Shown piece after piece: positions 44,832 through 55,700 of a stretch of 64,000 nt of DNA. How positions within the stretch are numbered: the stretch's first letter is position 1; each line of letters opens with the position of its first letter. The stretch comes from Plenodomus lindquistii (taxonomy: Eukaryota; Ascomycota; Dothideomycetes; Pleosporales; Leptosphaeriaceae). A program made the translations under genes and the position numbers. Location of the stretch: assembly GCA_025504975.1 (NCBI GenBank), contig JANUWI010000003.1:186001-250000 (forward strand). The letters are read 5' to 3'. The notes beneath the pieces were generated by a model. That model searched no databases. It saw only the letters and a list, made by a program, of their open reading frames with translations, and was not told the DNA's origin.

Positions 44832-46071
44832 ATGACGGAGCAGGACGAAGTTGCAAGCCGGGTCCTGCGCCGCGCCCAGGTCTCCAAAGTCAGCCTCCTC
44901 TTTCCCCTCGCCCATTGCACACGGCATGCTAACATACATGCCCCCGCTGCAGATGACGCGCACGCTGCAGAACCGCCTGGCGCTGGCCAACATCAAGATC
45001 AAGAACGGCTGGGAGAGCCTCAGCCTCGACGCCATTGAGCCCGTTGTCGACGTCCAACTCAAGCGCAAGCGCCCGGGCTCCAGCAACGAGACCATGTCCG
45101 AGGCTTCGAGCGTCTCGGAGCGCTTCTACCAGCCCAGCGTCCTCGACTCGTCGCCCCTCGCTGCGCCCATCTTCTCCGATCAAGTCCGCCGTTCGCAGAG
45201 CCGTTCGGGCAGCAGCCACAGCCAGCACAAGCGGCCCCGGTTCAGCCAGTCGAGATACCCAGCATCGAGCAACCACGCCCGCACAAAGGTCAGGACCTCC
45301 ACCACAGCCGCCACATCGTGGAAGAACAACTTCCAGCTCCCCGAATCGTCGCCTGTATACCATCGCCGCCACGCTCGCTTCGGCCGCCAGCACGTACCCA
45401 GCCTGTCCTTCGTCTCCGAGACCTCCACCGTCCCCGACGCACACTCGCCCCTCCTTTCCGAAGACGACGACGAGGATCTGCCCATTACATCATTCGCAAT
45501 GAACAAGTCCTTCTCCATGAGCAAGCCCAACTTCCGTTCCTCCCCACCACGGGCGCCGCGCACACCCCCTCCAGATGTCGCTCGTTCAGCACGCTTGCGT
45601 CAGCGGGGCTTCACCGCTGCCGGCGCTGCACGGGAAGGAAAGACAGGTGATGATGATGCAAACTTGCTCATGTACCTGGCTACCTCACCCACACCAGTCC
45701 GCGCTGGAACCTCAAAACCCCAGATGCAGGCTCCCTCTACCCCTCCACCCAAGGCCACTCCTCTTCCGTCATCGATGATGGGCACACCTGGTGGCGGAGG
45801 CCCCTTTCCGGGTTTTGGCCTCGCAACGCCATCCACCAATCTCAACTTTGCCGAATTTCTAAACATGACCCCCAGCCCAGCACAAGCCAATAACGCAGCG
45901 TGGAATCGCACCCCTATAGTCAACAGAACACCTGCAGCCGTTCGAGAAGCACGGCGACATTTAAATTTTGATAACATTGTCCCACCGAGTGCAGACAACT
46001 CTCACATGGGTGCACGCATGGGTAAAGTGGATGGCCTTGGCATGGATCTGGGAGGTGAACTTGTATCCTGA
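44832..46071 (+). CDS. WHI5/NRM1-like G1/S transcription repressor (putative)
   Basis: Two exons (44832-44888 and 44953-46071) encode 391 residues. Just after the join, MTRTLQNRLALANIKIKNGW matches the short helical GTB motif by which Whi5 and Nrm1 bind SBF/MBF. The rest is Ser/Pro-rich and disordered, with several SP/TP sites suited to CDK control. Two short blocks typical of filamentous-fungal members are present: NLLMYLATSPTP and NLNFAEFLNMTPSP, then HLNFDNIVPPS. The donor could also be CAG-GTCTCC nine bases earlier; both keep frame. The open frame that starts inside the intron (44851) is an artefact. Family assignment rests on these motifs, so it is probable but not certain. Confidence 0.75.
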
Positions 46072-47640
46072 GGAAATATCGTCTTGGACCAGGTCGGGAC
46101 ACCACCAACCCCAGAAGAGGATACGAATCACGACCACTCGATGACACACGGCACGCAATCGATGCAACACACCACATCTATTAACCACAATCGGCAATCT
46201 TACGCCGTTCTCCTTTTTCTTTGTTCCACGGTTCCAACCCATGGCGTCCCGAAGGGTCCCCCTTGGATATCGTTGTCAGTGATGGACGACACATAGAATC
46301 CAGGCCACATATTCTTGTCGAATACTGGACGGTCATGATTTGCTCATCGCCGTTGTACTTCACCGCTCGGCGGTAAAATTGAGCTGCAACCGCTTTGTGC
46401 TACACACCTTTACCATACCCCTGTGCGACCATCTCTTTAGCGAAATGTATTCTAAGTATCTCATATTTTCTATCTTGCTACAGGCATAGCATAGCACATC
46501 TCAGTAAGGGATATGGTTTTCACACGTTGGATATGGAGCGGCCGCTAGACTGATAGGTGACGAGTTGATTTGTCGCGCAAGAAAAACTGCGCATGGGCAC
46601 GGCTTCGATTCGCAGCGCGCATGGATCGCCTGGATAGAAAGATACATGGAAAAACTAAACGCATCAAAATAGTAGAGCAATCATTGCATGGTCTTGATTC
46701 CTTCCATACACATCTCACACCTCGGTCTTAGTCTCGCAATTTGGGTAGAGCAGGAATGTGTGCTGGGGCGACGAGTCAGGGATACGCCACGCCTTGGGAT
46801 CGCCAACGCACCGTCGGCAAGCCCTATGGGGAAACCGGATTGTTCGATACGGGCGAACTTTACTTGCCGCATGCGAACTTGATCTACGCATATTGATATT
46901 CGCAAACATCGTGATCTAATCGCATTCGCGAAGTCTTGTTTAAAATCAGGACTATCGTTGTATGTATCGGACAGAGTCTTGAACAAGCAATCTCGAAGAG
47001 GTGTACACCAACCATCACCACCATGGCAACAACTAACTACACCTAACCCACCTTTCCCTACAACCCGTACATCATCTCACCTTTCCCTCCACCATTACCC
47101 TCTCTTCCCCATCCCCGCACCCAACCCAAACACCCACAGATCCCCAACCCAACCCAACCCCTCGCAAACAGCCAAACCTGTCTCATCCAATCACCCTCAT
47201 CGCAGACACACGCGCCAACGCGTTTCTCGCGCCACGTTCGCGTTCGGAAACTTGCAGAATGATTGGCTTGCACTGATCAATGCGGGATCGAAAGCTAGGC
47301 TGGATGGGGAATTAGTAAAAGTGTGTTTTTTTATACGCTTTTGGACTAGGGCTGAAGGGGGTTATGTAAATATGTAAGTATGTAAGGAACGGGAGATCGG
47401 TGATGGTGCAGGGATGTGGGCGGTTTGGTTTATGTTTGCTTGGTTGTGGTGTGGTGTGGTGGTGTTTCGGATGATTTAGAGACGTAGTGTATGGTGTATG
47501 GACGGGTTGGTGTGGTGATGGGTACTCCTCTAGTGTGTTTATTTGTGATGATGATGATGGTGATGAAGTGGTGGTGATGATAGTATGTAGAGCAGAGGAA
47601 GTAGAGTTTACAGTGTCGTCGCATCGTCATCTCTTCACTC

Positions 47641-47665
47641 ATACCATACCATACCATACCATACC
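47641..47665. repeat. (ATACC)5 repeat
   Basis: Five perfect pentamer units, followed by one variant unit. Confidence 0.9.
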
Positions 47666-48021
47666 ATACTATCCTACACGTCTAATCAAGAAAACGCACG
47701 CTCAACACCACAAAACATATTCTCATATCTTCATCTTGCATTTGCTCAAGTCTACACTACACCCATCGTCGTTCCTTAATCCAGGTACCACCCGTTACCT
47801 GCATCGTCTAGCCTCGTACTTTGCAAATCCGATGATCCAATTTCTCGAATCCAAAATAGCGCAACATTTCTTATTTTCCCATGATGCCATCATTTTGACG
47901 GTCTTGTCTGGAGCCAATTGTGGTTCATGGGGGCTGGGGGAAGCGGGATTTGGCGGAAGGTTATTGGGGGCTAGCTTGTTTAGGGGTTAGAGGCGTGAAT
48001 GGAAGGGGGCTAGTGTGTGTA

Positions 48022-48037
48022 GTGTGTGTGTGTGTGT
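48022..48037. repeat. (GT)8 microsatellite
   Basis: Eight GT units, preceded by a shorter GT tract. Confidence 0.85.
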
Positions 48038-48565
48038 GGTTGGTGCCTGAATAGAGTGTGCATGTGTATGTGGGTTTTGCAACTAGGTTTGAGCGTGGAT
48101 GTGGGTATGAATTAGGTCGGCGAATAGGTGTAAAGGTAGCTGGATGTGTTCATATGGAGTTGTGGTTGGTGTAGTCTGGGTGGGTTGAAGAACTTGGTGG
48201 TATGGCTGGTATACAGGATAGCATCTCGAGTTCAATCATAATCATAAGGTGCCAGAGAAGAGCGTAGTGAAGTTTGATCATTGTTGTCATTCTCATTCCT
48301 CTCATGACAATGCTATCTATGTACACTCTCCATACATGACCCTCAAGCTATTTCCAGCTTCCAGCCCATTCATTCGTGCTTCTAAGCACATACATCCTAT
48401 ATCCCCCATTTCCGTGAACGTCACTGCCTGGTCCAGAAACCAATCATATGCACATTGGCTATGCATTAAAAAAAGATGAACTTGTCGAAAACAAGAGTTT
48501 ACAGCTGAAAAAAAAGACAATAAAAAAGAATCGCGAAACAGCTCTTACTCAGCTCTCTCCCTCTC

Positions 48566-49295
48566 TCATGGCCGATACGTATTCGAATTGACCTGACTCG
48601 CCATAACCATCATCCAAACCAAAAACACACTTCCTACAATCCAAAACGCAAATTCCGCTTGCCAGCATTGACCTGTAACCCCATCGTTAGCCCACCATTC
48701 TCATACTCCCAAGAAACCCGAGTGATGACAAAAAGACTTACAGATATTCCTCTGCTGCAAAAACGCCAGTGTCTGCAAACTCGCGCCATCCTGATCATCA
48801 TTAAACACATACGTATTACACTGATTATTAATATTCGGACCCGCGAAGAGTTGTATCGCCGTGCCGATGATGCCTGCGATGAAGAGCACGAGCAGGATAA
48901 ACGAAAGGAGCATCATGAGCCCTGGGAGAAGTTTGCGCTGCGCAATGTAGACGATTTCAATGATGATGAACAGGATGGCGAGGGCGCCGACGGTGACGCC
49001 GTAGGGCATGATCCTAAAAAGTGAATATGTTAGTTTTGCGCTCTTGCCGTGGGTGAGGGAAGGGAGGGTGCGGTGGTAGAGGATGGAACAGGGAGATGGA
49101 AAAGACATACCAGGGAGTACCTAAACCCATGCGATCTTGTATTCCCATGAATTGCGCGTTTATCCCTAGGATTGTGCTTGCGGTGGCTAGCATGACGATT
49201 GTCCAGATGTTGAGTTGGAGGTCGGGCCAGTAGTACTTTTCGCGGACTACGACTGCGGAGCCGACGACTGTCGCTGAGTGTCCTGGTCGTGCCAT
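48566..49295 (-). CDS. Four-TM membrane protein, MARVEL-like, function unknown
   Basis: Three exons (49295-49111, 49013-48742, 48672-48566) encode 187 residues. Four hydrophobic segments are clear: about 31-52 (IWTIVMLATASTILGINAQF), 66-86 (VTVGALAILFIIIEIVYIA), 92-118 (LPGLMMLLSFILLVLFIAGI) and 155-178 (FAFWIVGSVFLVWMMVMA). An extramembrane loop before the last TM holds two cysteines (NNQCNTY and NICQCW) that could form a disulfide. The last exon supplies TM4 and the end SNTYRP and is invisible in a simple open-frame view. The topology resembles fungal MARVEL-type proteins, but I do not recognise a named family. Confidence 0.83.
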
Positions 49296-50346
49296 TGTGT
49301 ATGTGTGTGTATGTGTGGGAGCGGTGCTGGGGGGAAGCTACGATGCCTTGACGAGGGAAGGCGCTGTGCGATGCGTTTCCTCTTGTTCGTTTATGTGCGC
49401 CGTGAACGTGCACTGGCGATGCGCGTATGTATTGTACTCCGATGTCCGCGTATTTCAAAGTTGTCGTGTTTCGTCTCGCTGCGATTCGAACGTCGGCGCA
49501 CACCGCGAGGCGTGAATCCTCAACGTGGGAAGTTGCGTCTGCCGGTTACCCGTCTACTATGCTTGCAGACTTGGCGACTCCTTCCAATTCCGTCCTTGTC
49601 TTATGCTCCAGTACTCTCCAAGTCCTGTGCTAGAAACCACACTTGCAATGCGCTGGATACTACACTGTATTGTGTTGTGCGCGTTGTGTGCAAGCCAGTG
49701 AATGACGTCTTGTTGCGCAACGGGAAAGTCGCCGAGAAGGGCCGTTGTTTGGTGTTGCGGGGCCGTTGCGGAGGTGTGATGTGACGTCCAACTCTGTACT
49801 GTTCAAGTACCAAATGAATCGAGCGATTGATGAGAAATAAGCAGAGGTAAGAGGGAGCAAATTGCGATGCAGGAGGAATCGACTTTCTGTAGAAGACGAT
49901 GGCTGGGCTTGCCAATTACACTTCTGTCATTCTGCGCCTTCGTGGGCCGCCGCAATCACGATGGCTGGGGTGGGAGGCTGGAGCGACTGGACTGGCCGCG
50001 GACACAACACGACAGACTTTAGCATGGGTCAGAACTTGGTCATGTCAAACATCGTGGAAAATGTTGCCATGGTGTGATGCAATTATTACCGTGAAGCAGA
50101 GCAGTAGGCCATCTCGCCCGTCAGATTGTACATTTCCACGGCCATGAAAGGGGTTTTTACTCATTAACGATGCTGTAGTTAGATACAGGCATTAAGCATT
50201 ACGATATCTATTTATCAACCATAATTACATAGAAAAGGCAACCCAAAGCTGACAACGCACCTCGTCGATATGCTAGGTTACCACTGCTCAATCAAACGCC
50301 GCCCGATGCTCTTCATATTTCCCACATTATACCGTTCCAAAAACGT
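49296..50346. other. Intergenic region, no gene seen
   Basis: About 1 kb between the four-TM gene promoter and the LCB1 3' end. Short overlapping open frames on both strands have no domain. Confidence 0.5.
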
Positions 50347-52115
50347 CTACTTGCGCCTGCTCACAATCTTTGTCACAGCATGTCTGATAATTATACCCGC
50401 CTTCTCCGTCTCCTTCTTGGTCAGGCCGCTTGTACAGCACACCTTCAGTGCGGGAGTTGGTTGCCAGCCGGCATCTCGTGGATTCAGGCCGAGACCTAGT
50501 GGGAAAGCCTTCAGCCGGGTGATGAGGACGCTGTTCGCAAGACACTAGAGTGCAATCAGTATGTGAAGGATGGTGAATAGGCGTGGAGAATGCATACCTC
50601 ATCAACAACCTCGCGGAATATCTGATTCTGGTCGTCAATAGACAACTTCTTAGCCTCGATGACCTCGGGCTTCAAAACAAGGAGTAAGATGGGGTTGTCC
50701 ACCGAACTCGAAATCTTGATCCAGTCACTCCTGGGATCCAGCTGTGCGCGCATCGCCTTGACGTTGTCCCTCAATCCAGTTAAAATCTCTGGTTGTTCTT
50801 GGAGCAGACTGATAGTTTCGCTCGCGGTTGTGGAGAGCAACGCGGGCAGAGCGGCAGAGTACGTGTATGATGCGGAGGAAATGCGTTGGTGTTCGACGAC
50901 TTCTTCGTTGCCGGCGCAGAAGCCTCCTGCAGCACAGAGCGGGCCAGAGAGTGACCCAATGATCATGTCGACTTCAGCAGCGTCCACGTTCTGGGCTTCT
51001 GTGACGCCGCCACCGGTGCGGCCGAGGACGCCATAGGACCAGGTCTCATCGAGAATGAGGCGGAACTTGTACTTGAGCTTCAGCTCGATCTGGCAGACGT
51101 TAGCTTACCAAGTTGCATGAATTCTCCTTGTCAACAGGGATAGTTGTACGTACCAGCTTCGGTAGATTCACCACATCGCCAATGTTCTCAAAAAGGCCTT
51201 CAGTAATGATGAAGCGCCTAGTAAGCGGCTTCTTCGCCTGCTCCTTTGTAATCTTTTTCAATACATTCTCCAGATCCTCCATGTCGTTGTGCTCGAACCA
51301 GCGCACGGTACTGCGACTAATCTGCATGCCCTTGCGCACGGCGAAGTTGATGGCGCGGTCTGCAACAATGATGTCGCCTCGCTTGCTGAAACTGGGAATG
51401 ACGCTGCTGATGGTGGAGAAGGACTGCGCGTAGATGATGCATGCTGGCACGCCCAGGTGTGCGGCTACATCGGCCTCGGTCTTCATGTGGACATCCTGGG
51501 TGCCGTAGAAGCCTGGGGGGCCGCAGGGGCCGACGCCATAGGTGCGCAGGGTCTGGATGGCCTTCTCTTTGAGCGCGTCAGACGCGAGGAAGTTGTAGAA
51601 GTTGTAGGAGGCGAGGTTGGTGACGGTGCGGCCGTTGGAGAGTTTCGACTTGGGGCCGGTTGGGCTGTGGCGTGTTCACATCAGCTCAAGTCCCGTTACT
51701 TGGTACAGCGCATGCTTCAGGAGACACATACCCGACAATCACAGGCCGTTTCTCGTTGTCCAACTCCTCAAACTGCGTAGGCGGCGCGACAAGTGGCTCA
51801 GGCGTCCAATCTTCGACGAGCTCGTCAATCTCCTATTCATCCGTCAGCCTCGCCGCTGCAGCACCCGCACAGGCGCAAGACAAGACATACCGCATCCGTC
51901 AGTTGCACCTTCTTCTGCGTGCTATACTTGGGCGCAAGCAGGTACCTCACCGCAAACAGGAAGAGGAACAGCTCAATCGCGCTGCGCACTGGATCATCCT
52001 GGTAACTCGACTTGATGTATCGCACCGCAATGGCCGACCCAGGGATGCGGTTCAACTGCGCATTGGCGTCGGTGAAGAAACGCGCCGTCACATTCTGTAC
52101 TTCGTTGAGATCCAT
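50347..52115 (-). CDS. LCB1: Serine palmitoyltransferase subunit 1
   Basis: Five exons (52115-51891, 51832-51732, 51664-51154, 51089-50598, 50544-50347) encode 508 residues. One TM segment lies near residues 45-65 (AIELFLFLFAVRYLL). The fold-type I aminotransferase domain follows, with LASYNFYNFLAS, GVGPCGPPGFYGTQDVH, FEHNDMEDLE and DETWSYGVLGRTGGG. As expected for Lcb1, the PLP lysine is absent: the loop reads GSLSGPLCAAGGF. The cysteine in GPCGPP is at the place that completes the active site of the Lcb2 partner. The complex condenses serine and palmitoyl-CoA, the first step of sphingolipid synthesis, in the ER. The C-terminal exon (CLANSVLITRLKAF to VSRRK) was recovered through a phase-0 intron. 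Confidence 0.95.
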
Positions 52116-52706
52116 GGTGATTTCCGACGACGCGTGCAAACCAGTGGGCGTGGGCGTGGGCGTAGGCGGGTCACTTTCTTGCGAGGGCAGTTTCGGGGGT
52201 TGCGGCGAAGCGCGGAGGTGCAAAGGGAACAAACGTCAGCAAGCAACAAGGGCCCACTCCCTCTCATTTCCCCATCGCCTATCACGCATGAACAATGGCA
52301 ACCTCGCATGTGGCCAAAGAGGATACGAGAGCCCATTACTAGCACGAATAGAGTGAAGCCTGTCACAGTGCAAAGAACAGCAGATAAAGACATAAGACAT
52401 CCATGTATTTATGTGTAATGAGTCACTTTCTAAACATATTCGCCTTCCCATGACAACCAAAGCAAACCCATCATAGTATATGTGCAGTCAAGTCCGCACC
52501 AACAGCGGACACGAGTGTTCAAAAAGAGAGAAAGGGGCGGCGGGATGCATCAAGACTCGCCGCTCGGCGCCGTAGCAAACGAATGAGATGCTGATACCGG
52601 CTATTACAATCATTATGCGACTGAAACCAGTCACCACGCTCATGACTAGCTTGTGTTGTACAATGCAATGCGCAGAGACCGTGAACCCAAACGTGCATGT
52701 GGGCTT
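52116..52706. other. Intergenic region upstream of LCB1
   Basis: Lies between the LCB1 start and the FKS1 stop. It contains three tandem GTGGGC units at 52144-52161 close to the LCB1 start. I see no gene. Confidence 0.5.
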
Positions 52707-55700
52707 TTAGTACGCCATGTAGCGGCGGAAACGACGAGCTGCCGCAGTAGTCTCCGACGCAGAAGTATCCTCCGAAGCACCCGTCTCACCGGCGGGGTTC
52801 CATTCAGGGCACTTCATGCCGTTGACACAGCGTCCCGTCACCGACGAGTGCGTGTCGTTGTTGCTGTAACCGGTCGGTTGGAGAATCTCCATCGGCAGGC
52901 TCATGCCAAGCTCAAACTTGAACTTTTCGCCCACGATAATGGGTCCGACGATCAAGGCAAGGAACACGACGAGAAGGAAAAAGTAGAGAATAGCGTAGCG
53001 GACGACTCTGCGCTTGCGAAGCTTAGTCTGCTTAAGAGAATAGATAGGTGGTCGAATTTGGCGACTGTGACATAATTAGTGGATTGGATACGGTAGAGGA
53101 ACGAGGACGACATACCTGGGGCGGAGCCAAAACAGCGCGACTGAATGAAACTTGTCGGCGTAAGGGATCAACAAGATCGGGAGCATGAAGAAGAGCAGGA
53201 CGTGCCCAAGGATGAAGTCGGCAGCGAACATGCCAAGCTCGCAAATCTTGCAGAGGAACTCACGGCCAGGCTGCGTGACAGTGTGCCAGCCCATTGTGTA
53301 CCACTTTCCGGTCCACCAAGCAATGTTGGATGTGTCCGCCTTGAACTCACGGGTGAGAGCAAGGGTGATGATGAGTTTGAACACGAATCGCTGGATAGCC
53401 ACAACCGCAATCATACCAGACAATGCCCTTGGGAAGCTGAAGCCCTCGAGGAACATGAGGACAACGAAGAAGATCAACAGCATGAGCACGGCGATGGCGT
53501 GGGCGATGGCGGCCAAAACAGCTCCAAACTTCTTACAGCACATGCTGAGCAAAGGTCCGGCGCAGCAAGCCAAGGCAAACAGACCACCTAGGACACCAGC
53601 GTTGACGCCGATAGGGCCTAGAGCGACAATGCCGATGCGAACAAGAGCGCCAGAGGCCTTCGGAGTTGGCAGGTTGTCCTTCTCCTCGCTCGTGTCGCGA
53701 TTGTCGTTGACACCAGTCTGAGCGTTGATGAAGAGGTATGGGATCAAGGTAATGGCGACAAGGACAAGAGGACCAAGAACCTCGGCCATGAAGATGTTAG
53801 TGAAATGGGCACGCGGAACATCTCCAGAGAGCTTCGCCGAGGGGTCGCCAAGTGTCTTGCGCTTGTAACCAGTAATTCGCGTACGGGACAAACGACAGTA
53901 ACCAATCCAAGACGCACTGTGCGATCGGGTGTTGCCGCGGGATAGCCAGCGAAGGTACTCCCTGTAGTCAATGAAGAAGTCGTCCCAGGAGAATTGGTGA
54001 GGGTTGAAAAGGAATGGCGCCAGACACAGGGACAACAGGGATGCCCAGAAGTAAATGAGCCACGGACCCCAGACGGTGATGGTTGCGAACAGAAGCATCA
54101 TCAGTGCGCGAGCGCCGAGGTAGATGGACGGTCCAGCGAAGCGGGAGTAGAGGATACCGAATGGGATACGTGCAGTGGCAAAACCACGACCAGTACCAAT
54201 GTAACGAGCACCACCAAATGACAAATTAGTCTGGAGGGAGTTGGCGTAAATCTGGGTAACGAACACCTCAAAGAAGGGGGAGCCGGACGAGAAGTGCTTG
54301 GCCAAACGGGTCGCAGCGCGCCAGAATCCTCGCTCAGTCAACTCTTGCACCACAAGTGGCACGAAAGAGATGAAAAAGACGATGAAGATAGAGACGATAC
54401 AGCGTGCAACCCAGTCGAAGACCGGAACCAAGTTCGCACAGCCGTTGGGCCACTGAGGATCGGTGATGGGGAGGTCCTTGTTGAACTGGCAGAGAATCGT
54501 CTCGTGCGAGAGAGCGCCGAGGTTGAGAAGGACGAACATGAAGCACTGCACAGACAACATAATGAACATGTTGTTGACGTGGAAACCAGCGTGGGCATAG
54601 TAGAAGGACAAGAAGCGGTCGAGAGGAAGCTGTGTACCCAAGTAGTAGTACTCGCGAGACAGCATCTGCTCACCCATACCAGTACCAATCTTTGTCGTGA
54701 AGTTGAGCACAGAGCCGAAACCAAGATCACGACCTTTACCACACTGGTAGTATTCGCAGTGCTTTATGCGGCCACCACGGAGAAGAGCGTTCATACCAGC
54801 GTAAATATCCTCGTTGAGATGCAGACCCTTCTGGGCCTTGGACACACCACCGCGAGTATTCATGAAGATACCGTTTAGGAAATCGGGATGACCATAATGG
54901 AGCTTGCCACCGATCTGGGCAAGAGTTCGAGCGAACATAGTACCGAATGTCTGTTCCTTTCCGGCGGCAATGTCACCAAGGATACCGATGTTCTCAGAGA
55001 AAATGTATTCACGGGCTCCGAGAATGGCGACAGGGTTGAAGTTGGTGTTGGGAATACCAGGAGTGTAAGGCGAAACATTGTCGGTGGTCATTTCCTCGAA
55101 CTCAGCGAGAACACTTCGGATCTTCAGGCACTCCTCAAGGTAGTTATCCTGATTGGCATCGATGAGCTGAATGTACTCCCCGCGGTAGAAGATGATTGAG
55201 TGGTTCTGGTTGTCCGACTTGCCGTCACCGAGAATTGGGTTACCGGAAAGTTGAATGCGGAACTTGGGACGACGCATGCCATTCTCCATAATCTCGGAAT
55301 GACCATCGATCAAGGCAGAGTAGATGCGGGGCTCGTCACCCTCGTTGACTGGTGGCTCCTCGTCTAGGTAGGCGATCTGCAGGTCGGGGTAGGCTCGGAG
55401 GAGGAACTCGGTGTTCTCACGTTCTTCCTTGCTGAACTTGGCGTAGCGTTGCATAGAAACACAAATCTTGTACTTGCGCCTAGCCATACGTTCGAGCTCA
55501 CGCTCGAGCTTGTCAGAGTTGCCGCCAAACATCTGTACAACCTCGGGGTTCTCGACACGGTATAGAAGCTTGATTGCGCGGCTGTAGTTCATCATACCTG
55601 AGATGGTACGGTAAAGGGTCTGAGAACGGAGGGAAGCCCAGATACGCGTACGGAGAGTGTACTCAGGAGCGGCAGATTTGAAACCGATGCAGTAGAAGGG

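Larger units (their letters stand above)
46072..48565. other. Gene-poor region rich in simple repeats
   Basis: About 2.5 kb without a supported gene. It includes (ATACC)5 at 47641-47665, GATGAT-rich DNA near 47550 and (GT)8 at 48022-48037. A 167-codon open frame at 47487-47990 is built from these simple repeats and has no domain. Confidence 0.55.

Noticed and set aside
44851..44952. Upstream ATG that would extend the WHI5-like protein without splicing
   Set aside because: This stretch contains a CTAAC branch point and a CAG acceptor. The spliced start at 44832 gives a phase-0 join before the conserved motif.
47487..47990. 167-codon plus-strand open frame
   Set aside because: It is made largely from GAT, GTG and ATACC repeats, has no domain, and has no plausible promoter or introns.
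7873..48037. Short tandem repeats considered as CRISPR-like arrays
   Set aside because: All are simple microsatellites without unique spacers, and the genome is eukaryotic.
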